A DNA stretch of 64,000 bases from Skeletonema tropicum (taxonomy: Eukaryota; Bacillariophyta; Thalassiosirophyceae; Thalassiosirales; Thalassiosiraceae), in contig JAWZXG010000037.1 of NCBI GenBank assembly GCA_037178625.1, positions 1 through 64,000 on the forward strand. Reading direction: 5' to 3'. The position numbers were made by a program, and so were the translations under genes. Below the pieces are notes generated by a model that saw only the letters and a program-made list of their open reading frames with translations, made no database searches and was not told where the DNA came from. This document shows, in pieces, positions 45,173-57,100 of this stretch (within the stretch, counting starts at the first letter, position 1; the number at the start of each line of letters is the position of its first letter).

Positions 45173-48100
45173 TCATGCTGCAAGTGGTGGCGTTTCGTGC
45201 TGGATCGAAGGTTCTTCAACAGTCTTCTCGGGAGTAGCATCGACAGCTGAATCCACTGCCACGCGATCATTCGGCTTCACAATCGCAACATTTTCACTTG
45301 AAGAGGCAGCGTCAACAGAAGCAGGAACATTCACTTCTTGCTTCTTTTCCATCATTGCCACCATGGCAGTAGGAGGATGATAATTTCCAATCGCCAAGGG
45401 AAAATCATTTACAGTGACGGGAGGCTTTGAAATTCCACTACCATTAGCATTTGCGGTAGATGTAGTAGGAGCGACAGCAGACTCAACCAATGGATCTGAA
45501 TGTTGAAAGTTGGGATCATGTTCAGTGCATTCAAGGGAGTTCAATTGATGTGATGATTGACGATGAACGATTTCGGGATGTGGCTGTTGAAGCGGTTTTT
45601 CTTCTTTGTTTTCTTCGTTATTTCTGAGGGTGTCAACGGCAGCACCCTGGACAGCCACATGGCCCGGTCCCGTCGTAGATGCTACTGCGTTCAACCTATC
45701 CTCCCGAGGCATTTCCCACGAACTTTCACCAGTAACATTGTTGTAGTAGTATGTATTACCACTCGCCCAATCTTTGCCCTTGAACCATCCCTCTGGAAGT
45801 GGGTCCTCGATACTCTCTCTCTCTGCCGCGATTGGAATTTCAGTGGAAAAGACCTCTGAGGCAGACCCAGACGTAGGATTGGAGGCAGACGCTCCAAATA
45901 CATCTGCTGCAGAAGCTTTTTCAGTAACAGCCGTATTCACACCACCTAAAACCTCTTCAGTAGGACTTCCAGAACCAGAAAGGGTGCCAACAACATTTGC
46001 AGCAGAGGCATTTTCAGACGTAGCTGGATTCAATGAACCGAAACCATCTGCCCCAGAGGCATTTTCAGCGGCAGCCACATTCGTTCCACCAAAAACATTT
46101 GCAGCAGAAGCTTTTTCAGACGTGGTTGTATTGTTTGCACCGAAGACATCAGCCGCAGAAGCATTTTCAGTACCAACTGAAGTAGAAGAAATGGTCTTTT
46201 CTTGCGCAGGAGGGGCACCGAAACCATTTCCAGCTGAGGCTTTTTCAGAAAGAGGTGGATTCGTCGTTCGAAATACGTCTGCTGCGGCAGACCCAGACGT
46301 AGGATTGGAGGCAGACGCTCCAAATACATCTGCTGCAAATGCTTTTTCAGCAACAGCCGTATTCACACCACCTAAAACCTCTTCAGTAGGACTTCCAGAA
46401 CCAGAAAGGGTGCCAACAACATTTGCAGCAGAGGCATTTTCAGACGTAGCTGGATTCAATGAACCGAAACCATCTGCCCCAGAGGCATTTTCAGCGGCAG
46501 CCACATTCGTTCCACCAAAAACATTTGCAGCAGAAGCTTTTTCAGACGTGGTTGTATTGTTTGCACCAAAGACATCCGCTGCAGAAGCATTTTCAGTACC
46601 AACTGAAGTAGAAGAAATGGTCTTTTCTTGCGCTGGAGGGGCACCGAAACCATTTCTAGCTGAGGCTTTTTCAGAAAGAGGTGGATTCGTCGTTCGAAAT
46701 ACGTCTGCCGCGGCAGACCCAGACGTAGGATTGGAGGCAGACGCTCCAAATACATCTGCTGCAAATGCTTTTTCAGCAACAGCCGTATTCACACCACCTA
46801 AAACCTCTTCAGTAGGACTTCCAGAACCAGAAAGGGTGTCAAAAACATTTGCAGCAGAGGCATTTTCAGACGTAGCTGGATTCAATGAACCGAAACCATC
46901 TGCCCCAGAGGCATTTTCAGCGGCAGCCACATTCGTTCCACCAAAAACATTTGCAGCAGAAGCTTTTTCAGACGTGGTTGTATTGTTTGCACCGAAGACA
47001 TCAGCCGCAGAAGCATTTTCAGTACCAACTGAAGTAGAAGAAATGGTCTTTTCTTGCGCAGGAGGGGCACCGAAACCATTTCTAGCTGAGGCTTTTTCAG
47101 AAAGAGGTGGATTCGTCGTTCGAAATACGTCTGCCGCTGTAGAAACATTTTCAAACAGAGGTGGATTCGTTGCCTGTTGCTGATTCTGCTGCAACCTCTC
47201 CCTCTCTTCAATTCCCAATTGCACCAATGCCCTTGCTGCGTTCGGTTCTTCCGTCGATGCCTTATCCCTATCATTAGATACGGTTGCTACTTCAGGAGAT
47301 GTGTTTGTGAGGTCACCTTCTGTCGTTTCGTCTACCACAGGTCCCGCCGCCACTACTGATGTCGAAGTCGATGCAAGAAGAGCAGACGCCGAAGAAGGCA
47401 CATCATCATCCTTACCATCATCCAATACCGGAGTAGGCAATGGACTTGTCGTCAACAAAGAGATGGTTTGCTCTTCAGTAGCTTCAGCAGGTGATGATGC
47501 AGTCGTAGGCATATTGGATGATGCTGCAAGTGGTGGCGTTTCGTGCTGGATCGAAGGTTCTTCAACAGTCTTCTCGGGAGTAGCATCGACAGCTGAATCC
47601 ACTGCCACGCGATCATTCGGCTTCACAATCGCAACATTTTCACTTGAAGAGGCAGCGTCAACAGAAGCAGGAACATTCACTTCTTGCTTCTTTTCCATCA
47701 TTGCCACCATGGCAGTAGGAGGATGATAATTTCCAATCGCCAAGGGAAAATCATTTACAGTGACGGGAGGCTTTGAAATTCCACTACCATTAGCATTTGC
47801 GGTAGATGTAGTAGGAGCGACAGCAGACTCAACCAATGGATCTGAATGTTGAAAGTTGGGATCATGTTCAGTGCATTCAAGGGAGTTCAATTGATGTGAT
47901 GATTGACGATGAACGATTTCGGGATGTGGCTGTTGAAGCGGTTTTTCTTCTTTGTTTTCTTCGTTATTTCTGAGGGTGTCAACGGCAGCACCCTGGACAG
48001 CCACATGGCCCGGTCCCGTCGTAGATGCTACTGCGTTCAACCTATCCTCCCGAGGCATTTCCCACGAACTTTCACCAGTAACATTGTTGTAGTAGTATGT

Positions 48101-51100
48101 ATTACCACTCGCCCAATCTTTGCCCTTGAACCATCCCTCTGGAAGTGGGTCCTCGATACTCTCTCTCTCTCCCGCGATTGGAATTTCAGTGGAAAAGACC
48201 TCTGAGGCAGACCCAGACGTAGGATTGGAGGCAGACGCTCCAAATACATCTGCTGCAGAAGCTTTTTCAGTAACAGCCGTATTCACACCACCTAAAACCT
48301 CTTCAGTAGGACTTCCAGAACCAGAAAGGGTGCCAACAACATTTGCAGCAGAGGCATTTTCAGACGTAGCTGGATTCAATGAACCGAAACCATCTGCCCC
48401 AGAGGCATTTTCAGCGGCAGCCACATTCGTTCCACCAAAAACATTTGCAGCAGAAGCTTTTTCAGACGTGGTTGTATTGTTTGCACCGAAGACATCAGCC
48501 GCAGAAGCATTTTCAGTACCAACTGAAGTAGAAGAAATGGTCTTTTCTTGCGCAGGAGGGGCACCGAAACCATTTCTAGCTGAGGCTTTTTCAGAAAGAG
48601 GTGGATTCGTCGTTCGAAATACGTCTGCCGCTGTAGAAACATTTTCAAACAGAGGTGGATTCGTTGCCTGTTGCTGATTCTGCTGCAACCTCTCCCTCTC
48701 TTCAATTCCCAATTGCACCAATGCCCTTGCTGCGTTCGGTTCTTCCGTCGATGCCTTATCCCTATCATTAGATACGGTTGCTACTTCAGGAGATGTGTTT
48801 GTGAGGTCACCTTCTGTCGTTTCGTCTACCACAGGTCCCGCCGTCACTACTGATGTCGAAGTCGATGCAAGAAGAGCAGACGCCGAAGAAGGCACATCAT
48901 CATCCTTACCATCATCCAATACCGGAGTAGGCAATGGACTTGTCGTCAACAAAGAGATGGTTTGCTCTTCAGTAGCTTCAGCAGGTGATGATGCAGTCGT
49001 AGGCATATTGGATGATGCTGCAAGTGGTGGCGTTTCGTGCTGGATCGAAGGTTCTTCAACAGTCTTCTCGGGAGTAGCATCGACAGCTGAATCCACTGCC
49101 ACGCGATCATTCGGCTTCACAATCGCAACATTTTCACTTGAAGAGGCAGCGTCAACAGAAGCAGGAACATTCACTTCTTGCTTCTTTTCCATCATTGCCA
49201 CCATGGCAGTAGGAGGATGATAATTTCCAATCGCCAAGGGAAAATCATTTACAGTGACGGGAGGCTTTGAAATTCCACTACCATTAGCATTTGCGGTAGA
49301 TGTAGTAGGAGCGACAGCAGACTCAACCAATGGATCTGAATGTTGAAAGTTGGGATCATGTTCAGTGCATTCAAGGGAGTTCAATTGATGTGATGATTGA
49401 CGATGAACGATTTCGGGATGTGGCTGTTGAAGCGGTTTTTCTTCTTTGTTTTCTTCGTTATTTCTGAGGGTGTCAACGGCAGCACCCTGGACAGCCACAT
49501 GGCCCGGTCCCGTCGTAGATGCTACTGCGTTCAACCTATCCTCCCGAGGCATTTCCCACGAACTTTCACCAGTAACATTGTTGTAGTAGTATGTATTACC
49601 ACTCGCCCAATCTTTGCCCTTGAACCATCCCTCTGGAAGTGGGTCCTCGATACTCTCTCTCTCTCCCGCGATTGGAATTTCAGTGGAAAAGACCTCTGAG
49701 GCAGACCCAGACGTAGGATTGGAGGCAGACGCTCCAAATACATCTGCTGCAGAAGCTTTTTCAGTAACAGCCGTATTCACACCACCTAAAACCTCTTCAG
49801 TAGGACTTCCAGAACCAGAAAGGGTGCCAACAACATTTGCAGCAGAGGCATTTTCAGACGTAGCTGGATTCAATGAACCGAAACCATCTGCCCCAGAGGC
49901 ATTTTCAGCGGCAGCCACATTCGTTCCACCAAAAACATTTGCAGCAGAAGCTTTTTCAGACGTGGTTGTATTGTTTGCACCGAAGACATCAGCCGCAGAA
50001 GCATTTTCAGTACCAACTGAAGTAGAAGAAATGGTCTTTTCTTGCGCAGGAGGGGCACCGAAACCATTTCCAGCTGAGGCTTTTTCAGAAAGAGGTGGAT
50101 TCGTCGTTCGAAATACGTCTGCTGCGGCAGACCCAGACGTAGGATTGGAGGCAGACGCTCCAAATACATCTGCTGCAAATGCTTTTTCAGCAACAGCCGT
50201 ATTCACACCACCTAAAACCTCTTCAGTAGGACTTCCAGAACCAGAAAGGGTGCCAACAACATTTGCAGCAGAGGCATTTTCAGACGTAGCTGGATTCAAT
50301 GAACCGAAACCATCTGCCCCAGAGGCATTTTCAGCGGCAGCCACATTCGTTCCACCAAACACATTTGCAGCAGAAGCTTTTTCAGACGTGGTTGTATTGT
50401 TTGCACCGAAGACATCCGCCGCAGAAGCATTTTCAGTACTAACTGAAGTAGAAGAAATGGTCTTTTCTTGCGCTGGAGGGGCACCGAAACCATTTCTAGC
50501 TGAGGCTTTTTCAGAAGGAGGTGGATTCGTCGTTCGAAATACGTCTGCCGCGGCAGACCCAGACGTAGGATTGGAGGCAGCTCCAAATACATCTGCTGCA
50601 AATGCTTTTTCAGCAACAGCCGTATTCACACCACCTAAAACCTCTTCAGTAGGACTTCCAGAACCAGAAAGGGTGCCAAAAACATTTGCAGCAGAGGCAT
50701 TTTCAGACGTAGCTGGATTCAATGAACCGAAACCATCTGCCCCAGAGGCATTTTCAGCGGCAGCCACATTCGTTCCACCAAACACATTTGCAGCAGAAGC
50801 TTTTTCAGACGTGGTTGTATTGTTTGCACCGAAGACATCCGCCGCAGAAGCATTTTCAGTACTAACTGAAGTAGAAGAAATGGTCTTTTCTTGCGCTGGA
50901 GGGGCACCGAAACCATTTCTAGCTGAGGCTTTTTCAGAAGGAGGTGGATTCGTCGTTCGAAATACGTCTGCCGCGGCAGACCCAGACGTAGGATTGGAGG
51001 CAGCTCCAAATACATCTGCTGCAAATGCTTTTTCAGCAACAGCCGTATTCACACCACCTAAAACCTCTTCAGTAGGACTTCCAGAACCAGAAAGGGTGCC

Positions 51101-54100
51101 AAAAACATTTGCAGCAGAGGCATTTTCAGACGTAGCTGGATTCAATGAACCGAAACCATCTGCCCCAGAGGCATTTTCAGCGGCAGCCACATTCGTTCCA
51201 CCAAACACATTTGCAGCAGAAGCTTTTTCAGACGTGGTTGTATTGTTTGCACCGAAGACATCCGCCGCAGAAGCATTTTCAGTACTAACTGAAGTAGAAG
51301 AAATGGTCTTTTCTTGCGCTGGAGGGGCACCGAAACCATTTCTAGCTGAGGCTTTTTCAGAAGGAGGTGGATTCGTCGTTCGAAATACGTCTGCCGCGGC
51401 AGACCCAGACGTAGGATTGGAGGCAGCTCCAAATACATCTGCTGCAAATGCTTTTTCAGCAACAGCCGTATTCACACCACCTAAAACCTCTTCAGTAGGA
51501 CTTCCAGAACCAGAAAGGGTGCCAACAACATTTGCAGCAGAGGCATTTTCAGACGTAGCTGGATTCAATGAACCGAAACCATCTGCCCCAGAGGCATTTT
51601 CAGCGGCAGCCACATTCGTTCCACCAAAAACATTTGCAGCAGAAGCTTTTTCAGACGTGGTTGTATTGTTTGCACCGAAGACATCCGCCGCAGAAGCATT
51701 TTTAGTACCAACTGAAGTAGAAGAAATGGTCTTTTCTTGCGCAGGAGGGGCACCGAAACCATTTCTAGCTGAGGCTTTTTCAGAAAGAGGTGGATTCGTC
51801 GTTCGAAATACGTCTGCCGCTGTAGAAACATTTTCAAACAGAGGTGGATTCGTTGCCTGTTGCTGATTCTGCTGCAACCTCTCCCTCTCTTCAATTCCCA
51901 ATTGCACCAATGCCCTTGCTGCGTTCGGTTCTTCCGTCGATGCCTTATCCCTATCATTAGATACGGTTGCTACTTCAGGAGATGTGTTTGTGAGGTCACC
52001 TTCTGTCGTTTCGTCTACCACAGGTCCCGCCGCCACTACTGATGTCGAAGTCGATGCAAGAAGAGCAGACGCCGAAGAAGGCACATCATCATCCTTACCA
52101 TCATCCAATACCGGAGTAGGCAATGGACTTGTCGTCAACAAAGAGATGGTTTGCTCTTCAGTAGCTTCAGCAGGTGATGATGCAGTCGTAGGCATATTGG
52201 ATGATGCTGCAAGTGGTGGCGTTTCGTGCTGGATCGAAGGTTCTTCAACAGTCTTCTCGGGAGTAGCATCGACAGCTGAATCCACTGCCACGCGATCATT
52301 CGGCTTCACAATCGCAACATTTTCACTTGAAGAGGCAGCGTCAACAGAAGCAGGAACATTCACTTCTTGCTTCTTTTCCATCATTGCCACCATGGCAGTA
52401 GGAGGATGATAATTTCCAATCGCCAAGGGAAAATCATTTACAGTGACGGGAGGCTTTGAAATTCCACTACCATTAGCATTTGCGGTAGATGTAGTAGGAG
52501 CGACAGCAGACTCAACCAATGGATCTGAATGTTGAAAGTTGGGATCATGTTCAGTGCATTCAAGGGAGTTCAATTGATGTGATGATTGACGATGAACGAT
52601 TTCGGGATGTGGCTGTTGAAGCGGTTTTTCTTCTTTGTTTTCTTCGTTATTTCTGAGGGTGTCAACGGCAGCACCCTGGACAGCCACATGGCCCGGTCCC
52701 GTCGTAGATGCTACTGCGTTCAACCTATCCTCCCGAGGCATTTCCCACGAACTTTCACCAGTAACATTGTTGTAGTAGTATGTATTACCACTCGCCCAAT
52801 CTTTGCCCTTGAACCATCCCTCTGGAAGTGGGTCCTCGATACTCTCTCTCTCTCCCGCGATTGGAATTTCAGTGGAAAAGACCTCTGAGGCAGACCCAGA
52901 CGTAGGATTGGAGGCAGACGCTCCAAATACATCTGCTGCAGAAGCTTTTTCAGTAACAGCCGTATTCACACCACCTAAAACCTCTTCAGTAGGACTTCCA
53001 GAACCAGAAAGGGTGCCAACAACATTTGCAGCAGAGGCATTTTCAGACGTAGCTGGATTCAATGAACCGAAACCATCTGCCCCAGAGGCATTTTCAGCGG
53101 CAGCCACATTCGTTCCACCAAAAACATTTGCAGCAGAAGCTTTTTCAGACGTGGTTGTATTGTTTGCACCGAAGACATCCGCCGCAGAAGCATTTTCAGT
53201 ACCAACTGAAGTAGAAGAAATGGTCTTTTCTTGCGCAGGAGGGGCACCGAAACCATTTCTAGCTGAGGCTTTTTCAGAAAGAGGTGGATTCGTCGTTCGA
53301 AATACGTCTGCCGCGGCAGACCCAGACGTAGGATTGGAGGCAGACGCTCCAAATACATCTGCTGCAAATGCTTTTTCAGCAACAGCCGTATTCACACCAC
53401 CTAAAACCTCTTCAGTAGGACTTCCAGAACCAGAAAGGGTGCCAACAACATTTGCAGCAGAGGCATTTTCAGACGTAGCTGGATTCAATGAACCGAAACC
53501 ATCTGCCCCAGAGGCATTTTCAGCGGCAGCCACATTCGTTCCACCAAAAACATTTGCAGCAGAAGCTTTTTCAGACGTGGTTGTATTGTTTGCACCGAAG
53601 ACATCCGCTGCAGAAGCATTTTCAGTACCAACTGAAGTAGAAGAAATGGTCTTTTCTTGCGCTGGAGGGGCACCGAAACCATTTCTAGCTGAGGCTTTTT
53701 CAGAAAGAGGTGGATTCGTCGTTCGAAATACGTCTGCCGCTGTAGAAACATTTTCAAACAGAGGTGGATTCGTTGCCTGTTGCTGATTCTGCTGCAACCT
53801 CTCCCTCTCTTCAATTCCCAATTGCACCAATGCCCTTGCTGCGTTCGGTTCTTCCGTCGATGCCTTATCCCTATCATTAGATACGGTTGCTACTTCAGGA
53901 GATGTGTTTGTGAGGTCACCTTCTGTCGTTTCGTCTACCACAGGTCCCGCCGCCACTACTGATGTCGAAGTCGATGCAAGAAGAGCAGACGCCGAAGAAG
54001 GCACATCATCATCCTTACCATCATCCAATACCGGAGTAGGCAATGGACTTGTCGTCAACAAAGAGATGGTTTGCTCTTCAGTAGCTTCAGCAGGTGATGA

Positions 54101-57100
54101 TGCAGTCGTAGGCATATTGGATGATGCTGCAAGTGGTGGCGTTTCGTGCTGGATCGAAGGTTCTTCAACAGTCTTCTCGGGAGTAGCATCGACAGCTGAA
54201 TCCACTGCCACGCGATCATTCGGCTTCACAATCGCAACATTTTCACTTGAAGAGGCAGCGTCAACAGAAGCAGGAACATTCACTTCTTGCTTCTTTTCCA
54301 TCATTGCCACCATGGCAGTAGGAGGATGATAATTTCCAATCGCCAAGGGAAAATCATTTACAGTGACGGGAGGCTTTGAAATTCCACTACCATTAGCATT
54401 TGCGGTAGATGTAGTAGGAGCGACAGCAGACTCAACCAATGGATCTGAATGTTGAAAGTTGGGATCATGTTCAGTGCATTCAAGGGAGTTCAATTGATGT
54501 GATGATTGACGATGAACGATTTCGGGATGTGGCTGTTGAAGCGGTTTTTCTTCTTTGTTTTCTTCGTTATTTCTGAGGGTGTCAACGGCAGCACCCTGGA
54601 CAGCCACATGGCCCGGTCCCGTCGTAGATGCTACTGCGTTCAACCTATCCTCCCGAGGCATTTCCCACGAACTTTCACCAGTAACATTGTTGTAGTAGTA
54701 TGTATTACCACTCGCCCAATCTTTGCCCTTGAACCATCCCTCTGGAAGTGGGTCCTCGATACTCTCTCTCTCTCCCGCGATTGGAATTTCAGTGGAAAAG
54801 ACCTCTGAGGCAGACCCAGACGTAGGATTGGAGGCAGACGCTCCAAATACATCTGCTGCAGAAGCTTTTTCAGTAACAGCCGTATTCACACCACCTAAAA
54901 CCTCTTCAGTAGGACTTCCAGAACCAGAAAGGGTGCCAACAACATTTGCAGCAGAGGCATTTTCAGACGTAGCTGGATTCAATGAACCGAAACCATCTGC
55001 CCCAGAGGCATTTTCAGCGGCAGCCACATTCGTTCCACCAAAAATATTTGCAGCAGAAGCTTTTTCAGACGTGGTTGTATTGTTTGCACCGAAGACATCC
55101 GCCGCAGAAGCATTTTCAGTACCAACTGAAGTAGAAGAAATGGTCTTTTCTTGCGCAGGAGGGGCACCGAAACCATTTCCAGCTGAGGCTTTTTCAGAAA
55201 GAGGTGGATTCGTCGTTCGAAATACGTCTGCCGCGGCAGACCCAGACGTAGGATTGGAGGCAGACGCTCCAAATACATCTGCTGCAGAAGCTTTTTCAGT
55301 AACAGCCGTATTCACACCACCTAAAACCTCTTCAGTAGGACTTCCAGAACCAGAAAGGGTGCCAACAACATTTGCAGCAGAGGCATTTTCAGACGTAGCT
55401 GGATTCAATGAACCGAAACCATCTGCCCCAGAGGCATTTTCAGCGGCAGCCACATTCGTTCCACCAAAAACATTTGCAGCAGAAGCTTTTTCAGACGTGG
55501 TTGTATTGTTTGCACCGAAGACATCCGCTGCAGAAGCATTTTCAGTACCAACTGAAGTAGAAGAAATGGTCTTTTCTTGCGCTGGAGGGGCACCGAAACC
55601 ATTTCTAGCTGAGGCTTTTTCAGAAAGAGGTGGATTCGTCGTTCGAAATACGTCTGCCGCTGTAGAAACATTTTCAAACAGAGGTGGATTCGTTGCCTGT
55701 TGCTGATTCTGCTGCAACCTCTCCCTCTCTTCAATTCCCAATTGCACCAATGCCCTTGCTGCGTTCGGTTCTTCCGTCGATGCCTTATCCCTATCATTAG
55801 ATACGGTTGCTACTTCAGGAGATGTGTTTGTGAGGTCACCTTCTGTCGTTTCGTCTACCACAGGTCCCGCCGCCACTACTGATGTCGAAGTCGATGCAAG
55901 AAGAGCAGACGCCGAAGAAGGCACATCATCATCCTTACCGACATCCAATACCCTAGGAGTATGCAATGGACTTGTTGTCAAAACGTAGGTTTCGGTGTCA
56001 CCGCTCTTCACGCTGCTCCTATTAGGGGGGGGAGGGACATGAAATCGGGTTGTAGCACGAAGTTTAATCGGAGGGGGCTTACGGAATGGAGAAGAAGTCA
56101 TCTTTTTTTTCCTTAAGGGGGGAGGAGGAAGTGGAAGAGTGGCCTTTTTTATTGGCAGATTGGGATGAAATCGATTGTGGGTGTTGGTGGTAGCGGTGGT
56201 AGGAAATTTTTCAGGTTTCGCAAATGAAGAGATGGTGTGCTCTTCAGTAGCTTCAGCAGGTGATGATGCAGTCGTTGGCATATTGGATGATGCTGCAAGT
56301 GGTGGCGTTTCGCGTTGGATCAAAGTTCCTTCAACAGTCGCCTCGGAAGTAGCATCGACAGCTGAATCCACTGCTGCCTCCGATTCACTTGGCTTCATAA
56401 CATGATTTCCAGAAGCAGAGGTGGTACCGGAAACATCCACCGCAGAAGCATTTTCTGTAGCAGTCACATTCGTTTGACCATCCACATCCGCCGCAGAAGC
56501 TTTTTGAGATGCAGCTGGATTCTTTGCACCAAATATGTCTGGCTGTCCGCCTTGAGCGTCTTCAGTTGTCACATCTTCATCAACGGGCTCCACTTCGCCG
56601 GAAGCTATGGGCTGTCCACCTTCAGCTTTATCAGCCATAGAAGGAGTTGAGACTTCTACAGCCTCAGAAGCGACACTCTTAGGGCGCTCCCACCTGCTCT
56701 CTTCAGTAGTCACATTGAAATAAAAGACCTTACCATTCGGATCATTGAATTCTTTCCAGTCTGCTGGTAAGGTACCAAGTTCATTAGTCTCTTCCTCTAC
56801 TTGGCCTTCCGCTGAAGCACTTTCGTGATTAGCATTGGCAATGTTGGAACCATCAGCCGTCTCTGTGCCATCATTCACTTGCTCAACATTATCAACAGCT
56901 TCAACGTCCTCTTCATCATCATCCTCTTGCTCGCTATCTAATACATATCCATCGATTTGATTACCTGTATCAAAAGATTCCTCGTTCTCCCCCTCCCCCT
57001 CCTCCTCGTCCACCTCCACCTCGTCCTCCTCGTCCACCTTCACCTCTTCCTCCTCCTCGTCCTCCTCTTCAATTTCTTCCTCCTCTTCACTTTGCTCAGC

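Larger units (their letters stand above)
44195..55900 (-). repeat. Three-level coding repeat array of the WW gene
   Basis: WW copies lie 1920, 3189, 1494 and 2346 bp apart from the 5' to the 3' end of the gene. These equal a 1494-bp block plus 1, 4, 0 and 2 extra modules of 426 bp (423 bp where one codon is lost). Counting the open last block, the module numbers are 2, 2, 5, 1, 3 and 1. Within a module, 17-residue (51-bp) units repeat three times or more, each with a [DNG][VG]FG core. All length changes keep the reading frame. Confidence 0.9.

Noticed and set aside
49614..51866. Plus-strand open frame of 750 codons (and similar ones at 45774, 52803, 54723) opposite the WW gene
   Set aside because: It mirrors the minus-strand repeats: identical modules repeat any stop-free antisense stretch. 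It starts opposite the WW domain with no start context or domain of its own.
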